Positions 31,011 through 42,145 of a stretch of DNA of 64,000 bases are shown here, piece after piece. A program made the position numbers and the translations under genes. This DNA comes from Hordeum vulgare subsp. vulgare (lineage: Eukaryota; Streptophyta; Magnoliopsida; Poales; Poaceae): positions 504,788,263-504,852,262 of the forward strand of contig NC_058524.1 in the NCBI RefSeq assembly GCF_904849725.1. The letters run 5' to 3'. Position 1 is the stretch's first letter. Every line of letters begins with the position of its first letter. The notes under the pieces are model-generated. The model saw nothing but the letters and a program-made list of their open reading frames with translations, ran no database searches and was not told where the DNA came from.

Positions 31011-31539
31011 TTTATCCTGTCGATTGCGGTCCGGAGGAGCCGTGGGGCTTCCCCAATCCCCGCGTTGGGGTGATGCGTAGGGGCCGGTGCCCCCGAGCAA
31101 GGAAGGTGGATCGCCAAAAGATGCAAGCAAGGCAATGTGTCAGATTGCCAAGTGGATGCAAAGGAAATTGTAAAAGATTGCGCAAACGGTATGACATGCA
31201 AAAGTATGCCCTAAATAGTCGAAGTTCGTGCAGTCAGTAGGCACTTCTTAAGGCATTAAATCCAAAACATTACCTCGAATAGCTCCCTTGCACGTGAGGA
31301 GCGCCTCGTGAGGCCTGGCCCTCAACGCCTATGCCTGCATCGTGGTCGTCGCGGGTGATCCGTGCCACTCGCGTCTTGTCGCGGCATTCGACTCATCCTC
31401 ATGAGGCCCGTGGGTTTGGCCTTACGTGGTTCTTCCGCGGGTAAGGCGGCTGGCGCCGCGCCCCGCGGCTTGAGGGCGCCTCACTGCCCGCGCCTCTTTG
31501 GCCCGGCTCAAGGAGGCCCCCCAAAACGTTCCTCACTCC
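31011..31539 (-). other. Tat2 internal spacer
   Basis: No recognisable pol code in either strand. This is where RT-RNase H-integrase would have to lie, so pol is deleted. Confidence 0.5.
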
Positions 31540-32533
31540 TCAGGAGGACAGGTGCCCCGGAGGGGGGGGGGACGCCCGAAGCTCTTCCTCGTTGGGAGGG
31601 TCAGGTGGTGTCGCATACTCCAACACATACGACTCCATGTAGGCGCTTGACCGTCCCCCGTGGCCGGTTAGCAGTGCGACAGTGGCGGCCCCATTTGGTG
31701 GCGGACGGGGGTCTCCCTGACCGTATTGCTCGGAGTTCTTCCTGCGAAAGGCCTCCACACGGAGTTGCTTGTTCCTGTTGCTGCCGTTGGCTAGTCCCAA
31801 CGCCGTTAGGTGCTGACTCCCTCTTTGGTGTCATGTCATGTCTCCGCTGTCGTAGTTCATCCACGCCATCACCTCCGCCTTCTGCTGGCTACGCCGGAGG
31901 GAGCGCTCCTGTCTAGCCACCCCGGGTTGTCGAGGGCCGACTTGGTCTTGGTGATGCACGCTAGCGTGTGCGTCAGTCGTCCTGCGTTCTCCTCGCGTCC
32001 CTGGTGGTTGTCGGCGTGGTGCGCCTCGGGGCCGGTCGCTAGGGTCTGGAGAATGTGGAGGGCTTCGCGAAGCGTGTCTCTCTCGGCCCCGCCCAAAGCG
32101 GGTAGGGCCCCTAAGCTTGTAGGCCCGGGACCGGCACGCGGTGCGAGCCCACGGCGCCCGACGCCTGTGGTCTTGAGGATGCACCGGGTTGTATGGTCTT
32201 CTGGGCGATGGTGATCGACTCCATGATGTGGTCTGCCCAGGCGTCGAAGCCCCATGGTGTCGGTCGTTGGTGGAGCGTCTCTCTTGCCATCCGCAACACA
32301 TCGTGTGCGCTGAGGTCTCCCAAGTTGATGCGGCGTGCTGCGGGTGCCTGGGCCGCCGCCCAGCCACCATGCGCGTGGGTGGCACGGGTGGCCGCCACGG
32401 TGGAGACGACGTTGACGACCTGGTACGAGCCGCCTGGTACCGCGACGCCGGCATGCGAGCTTCCAGCCGCTGTGATGTGGCGGTGGGAGACCATCTCGAC
32501 AAGGCTTGGAGAAGCTGGTTGGTCGTCGGCCAT
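31540..32533 (-). pseudogene. Tat2 gag-like N-terminal remnant
   Basis: An ATG at 32533, 48 bases downstream of the primer site, opens MADDQPASPSLVEMVSHRH and a frame of 140 codons containing RINLGDLSAHDVLRMARETL. Further code follows in a shifted frame (31831-32502) and a third (31540-31800). The position and Ala/Arg-rich composition fit the poorly conserved N-terminal part of a Tat gag. The gag core and zinc knuckle are missing. A leader ORF unrelated to gag is possible. Confidence 0.4.
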
Positions 32534-32580
32534 CCGTGGAGCGTCCTGCGAAGGAGGAAGCTAGGAGAAGCCCTTCACAT

Positions 32581-32600
32581 GCCCCCTACCTGGCACGCCA
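32581..32600 (-). promoter_or_regulatory. Tat2 primer-binding site
   Basis: On the minus strand TGGCGTGCCAGGTAGGGGGC begins two bases inside the 5' LTR. Position and the leading TGG fit a tRNA primer site. I cannot name the tRNA with certainty. Confidence 0.65.
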
Positions 32601-32602
32601 AA

Positions 32603-33458
32603 TGTCAGATTTTGGGCTCCGCAAAACCCTAAGGATTCAAACACAGGGGCGTGTACCGCGATCTCTCCCAGATCGACCTTACCTAGCCCGCTACTTGATG
32701 GAAACGGTGAAGGACTCACTCGATGGTGAGAGGAACACAAAACACAACAATTTACCCAGGTTCGGGCCATTGCGAAGTGTAAAACCCTACTCCTGTTTTT
32801 GGTGGATTGCCTCTCACGGAGGTTCGAGCCCCCGGAGGCCAAGTGGCTAGGTGTATTGCCCTACGGTTGGAATGAACTCTCCACCGTCCGTCTCTCAAGT
32901 ATCCTACTCTCTCTATTTATAGTGGAGGCCCGGGTCCTCTTCCCTTATTGTTGATGGGAAGGGATCCCACAACAGCCAATTTCGATGGGGGACAAGGGAA
33001 CATGCTTCCCTGTCAAAAGTGGTCTTCACCTGCAAAGTAGCTGCCAGCAGTGCAGAGGTGGGCGCAGGAATGACGCCCGTCCTGCCGACGGGCGGCCGTG
33101 GTCTTGTTGCACCGGAAGGGAAACCTTTGAAAGATGCCTTTGGGGCCTTGGTATGCTCCCACCTCCTTTGCACTAAAGGGGAAACTGTCCGGTCCTAGCA
33201 TCTACTTCTCACATGTCCTTCCCTGGGGTCACCCTTGACTCCTGAGGCCCGACCTTGCCTAGAAATATCCGCCGCTCCGGAGGGGTCCTGAGGAGGCCCC
33301 CTGCGGGTCTTGATGTCGCTCTTCCTTGCAAGGCTTGGCCCCTCACGAGGGCCTTGTCCCGGGTGGTGCCATTCCAGTCGATCTTGTGCTGATGAAGTGG
33401 GCCAGCCCTGGGCCGGAGGCAGGCAGGTCTGGGTACCCCCATTCCCAGAATGCCAACA
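32603..33458 (-). repeat. Tat2 5' LTR (856 bp)
   Basis: Runs from TGTCAGATTTTGGGC to GAATGCCAACA. The TATAAATA box lies at complement 32914-32921. It is the uninterrupted counterpart of 16402-16980 plus 27079-27381 and shows where the Athila-type element landed (between GGTAT and GCTCCC near 33150). Terminal bases have drifted from TGTCGG...CCGACA. Confidence 0.88.
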
Positions 33459-34000
33459 ACGAATCAGCCAGAGAATTATGGAACCAGTTCCTCACCAAGA
33501 AGAACCAAATCGTAGACTGTCCAGACGGCGAAGCAATATCCTCTTTTTGGAACAACATTCGGGACGAATGGCTCGCCAGACAACTCGGCCACGACATGCT
33601 GAGAACAATGTCCACCCTTACCTCACTCATGACCCGCTTTTGTGCGGGTGAGGATAATTAGCTTGCTCGGCACAACCACAATGCGGACGACCTCGGAACC
33701 TTTGAGGTTCAGGACAGAAATGGCAAGCTAAGGAAAAACAAAAACAAATGCCACCACCGTAATGGAGATGCCGATGATACAACATTCAATGTTGGATTCC
33801 ACAGTACCAAACCTAGACAACGGAAGAAACCCTTTAAAGGGAACAAGGATGGACCGACCCAATGGGAAAAAAAATTCTTGGAGCGGCCGTGCCAGATTCA
33901 TGGAACCCAAGATAAGCCCGCAAACCACACCAACCGTAATTGTTGCGTGTTCAAACAGGCAGGCAAGCTAGCCACTGGTAACCAAAACAGGGGCCGATGA
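33459..34000 (+). pseudogene. Tat3 gag, right part with zinc knuckle
   Basis: Continues gag from 16401 in a single frame: WNQFLTKKNQIVDCPD, IRDEWLARQLG, TLTSLMTRFCAGED. A TAG follows at 33659-33661, then a basic linker and the Tat-type knuckle CQIHGTQDKPANHTNRNCC (33890 onward), ending at TGA 33998-34000. The long-spaced C-x2-H ... H ... C form is typical of this Tat subgroup as I know it. Gag packages the element RNA; this copy is interrupted. Confidence 0.85.
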
Positions 34001-34071
34001 ACTGAAGACGATGAGGAGCCCCACGAACCAAATAATGGAGCCAAAAGTAGTTCCTTCCTGAGGTCAAGACC

Positions 34072-34644
34072 GTGAACATGATCTATGTCACCCATATACC
34101 TAAGAAGGAGAGGAAACGGGCACTGCTAGGGGTATATGCCGTAGAGCCCGTAGCACCCAAATACAACCCGTGGTCGGCTTGCCCGATCACTTTCGACCAG
34201 GGGGATCATCCGACCAACATCTGTCATGTAGGATCGGCCGCCCTAGTCCTCGACCCTATCACCGATGGTTTCCACCTCACTCGAGTCATTATGGACGGAA
34301 GAAGTATCCTCAATATGATCTACCCGGTAATGGTGAAAAAGATGGGCATAGACCCATCACGCATCAAGCCAAGCCGCACTACCTTTAAAGGAGTGATACT
34401 AGGAGTGGAAGCCCGCTGCTCGGGCACAATAACACTAGAAGTCGTGTTCGGATCTCCCAACAACTTCCATAGCGAGGACTTGATCTTCGACATCGTCCCA
34501 TGTCATAGTGGATACCACGCATTGCTTGGCCGCACAACCTTCACCCGCTTTAACACCATACCCCACTATGCCCACATGAAGCTCAAAATGCCGAGACCCA
34601 AGGGAGTCATCACGGTCAACGGGAACACAGAGCGTTCTCTCTAG
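34072..34644 (+). pseudogene. Tat3 aspartic protease
   Basis: 190-codon frame shifted relative to gag. It contains PITFDQGDHP, then the active-site region VIMDGRSILNMIYP (about 34285-34326), where the usual second Gly after DG is Arg, and the conserved C-terminal YHALLGRTTFTRFNTIPHYA. It ends at a stop shortly after GVITVNGNTERSL. The Gly-to-Arg change at the active site and the loss of frame with gag argue against function. No RT follows. Confidence 0.82.
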
Positions 34645-35988
34645 ACTAAGGAGTACACGGCCACACTAGGAGCTGAATGTCAACACGACAGCGGCACTTC
34701 AAGCCACAAGCCAGCAACAAAGGCACGAAGGGAAGGCAAACGGGGCCGAGCTCAAATAGACCAGCCGGATAATTCTTCGACCGAACACCAGCAAGGCATG
34801 TCCTTCGACAACACAATTTCATCGTTAAAATTCCATGGGAAACCGTGGGGGAAACCCACCAGGGATCATAGGGTCAGGTCAACCGAGCTATGGTCTAAAA
34901 AATCAAAGATAGGACATCATGAAGAGCCCAAGCATCAAGCTTCTCCGTGTCATCAACAGCTTCTCAAAACCCTCTACTCAAGGTCTGCTTGCTAATCGCA
35001 ACTTCCTGTAAAGGATCATAGCCCCACCCCTAGCAGGGGCCATATATATAGTGCGACCGAACACAGGGCGGACGTCAAGTCACCTATGCAAGGTCGCCTG
35101 AAAAGGCTCTTCAACATACTTGTATCGATGGTTACATGTAATAGGTGCCTTTGAACTACGAGTTATAAAAATTTATTGCACACATTATTCCAAGTACTTT
35201 TGTATACATACACTTTATACTTATCGGCACTATCTGGTCAAAATTATTATTTGTATAAGCAAAGTGCTATTGATCACTAACCCAGGGCTCGGATGGTAAC
35301 ACCTCCCCGATCACTATACCGTCACTATTTCTTCTCTTTAGTGTTCGATTTCTCAGGATTTTTCTTTATATGCACCGGTTCCGAATTATGTCTTGGGTCT
35401 ACAGTTGGATTGCTCAACTCCTGTGCTTACCCCCATACATTCCGCTAGTTCGGCTAAAGGGTTAAAGGGAGAACCACTGCGATTGTATTCCCAGCTGGCC
35501 TGGTTCAAAATACCTCAGTGGAGAAAGCTGGAAATTGACCGCCATAATAAGCGAGAGATGGTGTGCAATCCGAGCTCACCTACAAATTCGATAGAGGCTA
35601 GTCCGCGTTACGTGGAGGAGTTTGTACTTATTCATACCTCGCGGTAATTATTTGAATTCTCAGTTTTCCCGATTACTACAAAAGGTTGGGGGCTTGTCAC
35701 TAGCCCCCGCATACAAAGTTCCTAAGGCTAGACGAAAGTGATAAAACCACATAGCCCGATTGACTTGTTTCCCTCATGCACTACCACCCTCGGGCACGAA
35801 TACACCGGCTAAGGGTTACACTGCGGACGATGAAACACCCTAAGTAGTCTTTACGTGGGGGCTGAAGTTGACGACTGGTAACTTTCCGATTAGAACTGCC
35901 AACATAGGAATCAAAATAACACAAAATATACTCCATCTCGAGCATACATCTTAACAGAATTTTTTTTTGAAATACACTAAAGAAATAT
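34645..35988 (+). other. Tat3 noncoding region replacing RT-integrase
   Basis: No RT, RNase H or integrase motif in any frame. The sequence passes from the end of protease into AT-rich noncoding DNA. A TATATATA at 35042-35049 and the purine-rich GGTTGGGGGCTTG near 35684 resemble a promoter or polypurine remnant, but nothing else supports either. Confidence 0.5.
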
Positions 35989-38900
35989 TTATTCTAATAT
36001 TACATTTTTCGAGCACTGAGACTCGATCACGTGAGCACCTTCCATAGCGGCACAAAAATATAGCTCGGGGTTCCTCTGCTCCTTTCCGATAGGCGGTGGA
36101 TCAGTGGCCATCTTAAGGGGCTGTAACCCCGGCAAGGGCACCAACGTCCGTGCAAAGGCCATCCGAGCTCCTTCCATGCAAGCACAACGTTGCAGGACTT
36201 CAATCCGGGGCGCAACATCGACCAGCTTCTGCACTAAAACGAAGTAACTACTCGGCAACGGCTCGACAGGCCATAGTCGAACACAGAGATCCTTCATGGC
36301 CGACTTCGCCAACCTATAAAGTTCCATCAGCTTCTTCATTTGATAGCTCAGACTAGAGTTGAGATCGGGAGTTTTGAACTGAACCCAAAATAGCCGCTGC
36401 TCGACATCTCCATCATGGGTTGCAAAATGCTTGGCCGCATCCTCCGCACTTTGTGGGATGTTCGTGACGGCGCATGTAGAACGCCATATTCGCATAAGAA
36501 AGGCATACATGTTTCCTCCAAAGGCACATCGAAGTAAGTATTGCTTACCGGTTGCCATAAGCTTGGCTTGGCGCACTTCTTCTTCATAGAACCTTCAATC
36601 CACCCTCTCTGACTAAAGCTCGGCGGATAGTTTGGTGTGATCGGACATGTGCTTTTGAGCTTTCTACTACAAGGCCTCACACTTCAAGCTCGCCTCTTCC
36701 AGCTCATGTTCGATCTCTATCACCCGGGACTCATGTTTGCTGCTGACGACCTTGAGGGCGTCAAGCTGGGTAGCCGCTTGTTCGGCCGCTACCTTGTGAG
36801 CAGTGGCCTCTCACTTGGTTTCGTTCACCTCGGCCCTGAGGTCATCAAGCTCTTGGTCTTGGGCTACTAACAAAGTTAGAATAGAAAAAGTCAGCACGCA
36901 CGGCCAGGACGCTCCTTATTTTTTTCACCGAAGGACGTTGTGAAGTTCTTCGACCCAACTTACCGTGATTCTTGTTAAGCCGACCATTTATACGGTCAAG
37001 ATCTTCATTAGAAATTTTTGAGTTTATGGTTTTGCTCGGCTATTTCCAACGCATTGCCGGTGTCAGCTGAGGACGAGGCCTCCATGGTAAAAACAACATG
37101 TTAGTCCGGTTCCGAATTATCGGAGCAAGCATTGATCAGTCAAAATTTTCAAACAAAACAATTCAAACAAGTCTTCGGGCTATACTTCGTTTTTGCCACG
37201 AATTTTTGAGCCACGGGTAAGTTTTTTTCCTTTCCAACTCACCCATCGCTTGGGGGCTGTTATACCCATAAAAGTGTACATACAACTTTGCAAAGTAAAA
37301 CCTACAATGTTACATGGCTTACCTTAAAGCCCGTTAGCAATCCATTGAAATCTTCATTCAGTCTGCTGTTGACGGACTGAATACTTTTTAAAACCACACC
37401 CATAAGGGAGCGATGCTCTTAGGCTATAGAGGAGCCATTCAAGGCATCCTCCACTATGGTCGCCCCCTAGCCATGCTCTGTTTTGTTGTGGGCTTCGCTG
37501 GGGGCGGCAGAGAAGATGTTGGAGCATCAGGTCCCTCGGAGGTTATCTCTGGGCAATGCATGAGGGGAATTGGGTTCTTTTCCCCACTTACGGAGAAGGA
37601 ACCTGCCCCTGAGTTTTAATGACCAAGGTACGTACCTCGATCAAAATCTCCCGATCCTCGGCGACCGGTGTATTAACACCATCCGGAACCTCTCGGTCCT
37701 CTAAGGGTGGCTTCTCTTCTTCGACCAACATCTCCCGATCCTTGGCATCTGATATATCCGCGTCAACCATCACATGCTTGGTAGTGGTGGGAGGGGCTTG
37801 ATGGGACGTCACCTCGGCCAACTCATCCAAGGTCCGGGGAGGGGTGTTGTGGGAAGCGTTCCCATTCTCGACCAGTTCGGCGAGCAGCGAGTCCCCCTCC
37901 AACACCCGATTTGTCGGAAGATCATGGACTGGGCTGTGATCGAAAAAACACGGTACTCATTACTGAGAAAAATTGGAATAACTCTACTAAAACTAAAGAT
38001 TAGACTTCATACCTTTGGGTCAGGGACCTGACCCTGAGTGTTCAGCGGGGGGCGACCTCGATCTCATCGTCGGAGTCCGGGCGCGCACCAAGACGGGAAA
38101 CCTTGCGCTTGTAGGGTTTCTTCGGAGCTGGTGGAGGTATCCCCTGCTTAGCGCCCTTCGGTGCCACCCTCTTCCTCGCCTGAAGAGTGTCGTTCTCTTC
38201 CTCCTCATCTGCCTCCTCCCCATCATGGGTAGAGGAGGCATGGGTGTCCTCGGCTTTCATATCTGGAGTACCCCTTCAATGGAGACCCCAGCGGGTCTCC
38301 TTCTTCTTGTTTTCCGGTGCCACATACGAAAACTCTACTAGCATATGCTCCAGCAGAGGAGTCCGGGGTTCCTCGGGTAGGGGAGATGGGCCTTCTATGT
38401 TCTTGGCCACTTCCAACTACTCATGCGAAAGAGAAAGGATAGTAAGATCTTTAACAAAAACAAAGCTCTGAATGGATAAAAGAGCTCGAACATACCTCCG
38501 CCAGGGGAGTATTGTTGTCTAGGCCGATATCTTCATCCTCGGTCAACAACTCCTGCTGCGGTTTAAGCAGTACCCGCCACCAGGTCTTCATGGGTGGTGT
38601 GGTAGAACTCGAGCACCGTCCAAGGCTCGTCGGACTTGTGAGACCACATCGGGTTGTCCCTATGCTAGCAGGGAAGGATATGGCGATGGAGCACGACCTG
38701 GACCACATCGTCTAGTCGGATATTGGACTCCACCATTTGCGTGATGTGGTTTTGCAGCTGCTGCACATCTGAAGACGAGCCCTAGTCCAGGCCTTTCCTG
38801 ACCCATGAGGTCAGTCTCACCGGGGGACCAGACCTAAACTCGACAGGCACTGCCCAGTTTTCTTCTCGTGGTTCTGTGATAACCATGTTGGAAATATGCC

Positions 38901-41108
38901 CTAGAGGCAATAAAAAATTGGTTATTATTATATTTCCTTGTTCATGATAATTGTCTATTGTTGATGCTATAATTGTATTAACCGGAAACCGTAATACATG
39001 TGTGAATACGTAGACCACACCATGTCCTTAGTGAGCCTCTAATTGACTACCTCGTTGATCAATTGATGGTCATGGTTCCTGACCATGGACATTGGATGTC
39101 GTTGATAACGGGATCATATCATTAGGAGAATGATGTGATGGACAAGACCCAATCCTAAGAATAGCACAAGATCGTGTAGTTCGTGTGCTAGAGTTTTTCT
39201 AATGTCAATCATCATCTCCTTAGACCATGAGATTGTGCAACTCCCGGATACCGTAGGAATGCTTTGGGTGTACTAAACGTCACAACGTAACTGGGTGACT
39301 ATAAAGGTGCACTACAGGTATCTCCGAAAGTGTCTGTTGGGTTGGTACGAACCGAGGCTGGGATTTGTCACTCCGTGTGACGGAGAGGTATCTCTGGGCC
39401 CACTCGGTAATACATCAGCTTAATGAGCTCAATGTGACTAAGGAGTTAGTCACGGGATCGTGTGTTACGGAAAGAGTAAAGAGACTTGCCAGTAACGAGA
39501 TTGAACAAGGTATAGGGATACCGACGATCGAATCTCAGGCAAGTATCATATCGATAGACAAGGGGAATTGTATAGGGGATTAATTGAATCACCGACATCA
39601 TGGTTCATCTGATGAGATCGTCGTGGAACATGTGGGAGCCAATATGGGTATCCAGATCCTGCTATTGGTTATTATCCGGAGAGGTGTCTCGGTCATGTCT
39701 GCATGGTTCCCGAACCCGTAGGGTCTACACACTTAAGGTTCAGTGATGCTAGAGTTGTAATGAGAATTGTATGTGGTTACCGAAAGTTGTTCGGAGTCCT
39801 ATATGAGACCACGGATGTCACGAGGAGTTCTGGAATGGTCCGGAGGTAAAGATTTATACATGGGAAGTCCTATTTTGGCCACCGGAAAATGCTCGGGATT
39901 TTTCGGTATTGTACCGAGAAGATTCTAAAAGCTTCTGGAGTGGGGCCCACCTGCATGGGGGGACCCACATGAACGTGGGTTGTGGGGGCAAGGCCCCACA
40001 CCCCTGTCAAGGCGCACTATGATCCCCCCTTAGAAGGAATAAGACCATACCCCAAAGGGATAAGATCAAGATCCCTAAAAGGGGGGATAACAATCGGTGG
40101 GGAAGGGGAATGATGGGATTTCTTTCCTCCCACCTTTGCCAACGCCCCAATGGACTTGGAGGGCAAAAAACTACCCCCCCTCCATCCCTATATATAGTGG
40201 GGAGGTGCATGGGAGCTTACCCCTTGCCCCTTGCGCAGCCCTTCCCCCTCCTACACCTCCTCCTCCTCCGTAGTGCTTAGCGAAGCTCTGCGAGAGAACC
40301 GCAAGATCCACCGCCACCCTGCCGTCGTGCTTCCGGAGCTCGCCCTCAACTTCTCCTTCCCCCTTGATGGATCAAGAAGGAGGAGATGTCCCCGGGCTTT
40401 ACGTGTGTTGAACGTGGAGGCGCCGTTCATTCGGCGCTTGGATCGGATCTTCCGCGATTTGAATCGCCGCAAGTATGACTCCATCAACCGCGTTCTTTGT
40501 AATGCTTCCACTTAGCGATCTTCAAGGGTATGAATATGTACTCCCTCTCTATCGTTGCTAGCATCACCAAGATTGATCTTGGTAACATGTAGGATTTTTT
40601 TTGAATTATTACTACGTTCCCCAACAAACCACTCCTTCTGCCAGTTCTTGATGGTGTCGATCAGTGTGCCCACCGGCCATGTCACGTGGTAGACCTTGCT
40701 TATCACGGCCCCATCAGAGTCGGCATGCTGGCTACTGACCGACTTCAGCCTAACACCAAATACCTTGAGCCAGAAACCAAAGTGCGGATGAACCCGCACA
40801 AAAGCTTCGCAGACGGTGATGAAGACCGATATGTGCATGATGGAATATGGGGGTGATCATGAAAATCCACCCCATAGCAAAACATGAGACCCCCGACGAA
40901 GGAGTGGAGAGGGAAGCCCAGTCCCAGGAGGAAGTGAGGGATCAACACCACCCACTCCCTGATACTTGGCGTAGAAACCACCTAACCCTTTTTCGATGCT
41001 CGGTAGGCGATGTCGGTGGTGATGTAGCCGCATCGCTTCAACTCCTGGATGTCTCCTTCGGATATGCTGGATACCTCCCATTTTCCATGAGGGCCCCGAG
41101 CTAGCCAT
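35989..41108 (-). pseudogene. Antisense gene in Tat3, 'putative gypsy-type transposon' protein, broken
   Basis: A multi-segment gene on the strand opposite to Tat3 gag-pol. Segments in order: ATG at 41108 (MASSGP), then after a frameshift GKWEVSSISEGDIQELKRCGY; GLGFPLHSFVGGLMFCYG (about 40900); ITVCEAFVRVHPHFGFWLK up to WQKEW (40632). The solo LTR intervenes, then PVEFRSGPPVRLTSWVRKGLD (38780-38880). Next comes a charged segment (38042-38260), an acidic one (37588-37905), a coiled coil with heptads (36660-36870) and a C-terminal domain at 35989-36576 (QRLFWVQF, RLWPVEPLPSSYF, ECSKN-like end). Introns probably separate the segments. It matches what I remember of Pfam 'putative gypsy type transposon' (Transposase_28). 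Stops and frameshifts are frequent. Confidence 0.7.
38886..40626 (+). mobile_element. Solo LTR of a BARE1/WIS/Angela-type copia element
   Basis: 1741 bp from TGTTGGAAATATGCCC to ACGTTCCCCAACA, with inverted termini TGTTGG/CCAACA. The 5-bp TSD AACCA is perfect (38881-38885 and 40627-40631). A TATATATA box is at 40189-40196. No internal sequence remains, so the two LTRs recombined and the body was lost. It split the N-terminal domain of the Tat3 antisense gene between codons for WQKEW and the following segment. Confidence 0.95.
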
Positions 41109-41678
41109 TGCGGAGCTTGAGATGGATGGCGACTGGAGGGATGGGAGGCGGAGTGGATCTGGGCACTCGAGCGAGGAAGAAGAAGGAGCAAGGGTTTAGA
41201 ATGTGTGTGGTGGGCTTTAGATCTTTTTCCTCTTTTAAAAAGGGGGTCGCGAAACCAAGGGTTTCCGCTTACTGCGCCACTAGCTCCTCCACTTCCCGAA
41301 ACAACCGCACCGTTGGGACATGCGTAGATTGGCTCGGGTCATTTAAATAGAAATCCCCTTAAATACGAGACACAATCTCTGTTGATGATGGAACGTGACC
41401 CGGGGAAAGTGGCCTTGAGCCGCGACTCGGGCTTTACCCATTATTTGTTATTGTGCCTTTTCGTCAGAAGAGTTGTTAGATGAGTTACTATTCACCTTCG
41501 AGATTTTAGTAGCCTCATGATTTAATGATGCCTGTTTTCGATAACACTACGTCGGTGAAATGACTAAGCCGATGTTAGCTGAATATAAAGGGAACTCGCA
41601 ATGCAAGCCTATTTATTTATGTGACCGGCTGACAAAGACCACACACACATCAGCGTTGAAGGCCAGTTGGGGGGCTAC
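41109..41678 (+). other. Tat3 3' end: antisense promoter region and polypurine tract
   Basis: Upstream of the antisense ATG (minus strand) lies TATTTAAA at complement 41341-41348, a candidate TATA box some 230 bases away. The segment ends GGCCAGTTGGGGGGCTAC (41661-41678), the polypurine tract directly before the LTR. Confidence 0.55.
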
Positions 41679-42145
41679 TGAGAGAGTTCTGGATTAAGGG
41701 GTCCTCGGGCAGTCGGATTATCCCTCATGACCCGATCATATGGGCTACATCATTGAAGAACCAGATTATCTGATGACTACGTGATCAAGATGGAAAGCTC
41801 TGAAGACACGCGTGCACTCCAAGGTAGGATGGCCTGTTCGGGCCATCTACTACCGATCTATGCCAGTAACATGTAACCCTAGGGATCCGGTGTCTATATA
41901 AACCAGAGGCCCTTATACGTAAGGGAAGATGATCTCATATAGGTTTAGCTCATGCGATCTTGAGGTGGATCAACTCTGTAACCATCATTCCCCATCAATA
42001 TAATCAAGCAGGACATTGGGTTTTACCTCCTTAAGAGGGCCTGGACCTAGGTAGACATCCTCTCCCCCTCTCTCGTGCAGCCTGTCGATCTAAGCTCCAT
42101 AGTTGGGGACACCCTAACCGGGATCTTCTGGTTTTGACACCGACA
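41679..42145 (+). repeat. Tat3 3' LTR (467 bp)
   Basis: TGAGAGAGTTCTGG ... GGTTTTGACACCGACA, a short LTR type common in wheat Tat elements. TATATAAA lies at 41895-41902. The next base begins copia LTR sequence, so Tat3 inserted in that LTR. The 5' LTR is not in the window. Confidence 0.88.

Larger units (their letters stand above)
16402..33458 (-). mobile_element. Tat2: Tat-lineage gypsy element lacking pol, split by a nested Athila-type element
   Basis: On the minus strand the order is 5' LTR (32603-33458), primer site, gag-like start, long repeat arrays, an antisense gene, polypurine tract and 3' LTR (16402-16980 plus 27079-27381). Removing the nested element (16981-27073 and one TSD copy) leaves about 7 kb. 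No reverse transcriptase, RNase H or integrase is visible, so it is a deletion derivative needing help in trans. It sits in Tat3 gag. The flanks CGCGA (left) and ACGA (right) are only an imperfect TSD, but the gag frame resumes cleanly. Confidence 0.82.

Noticed and set aside
31362..31916. A 184-codon plus-strand frame in Tat2
   Set aside because: GC-rich composition, no motif, no promoter-like context; it lies opposite the gag-like remnant.
35042..35049. TATATATA followed by sequence that might start a host gene
   Set aside because: No exon-like frame, splice signals or known domain follows; it is inside the noncoding part of Tat3.
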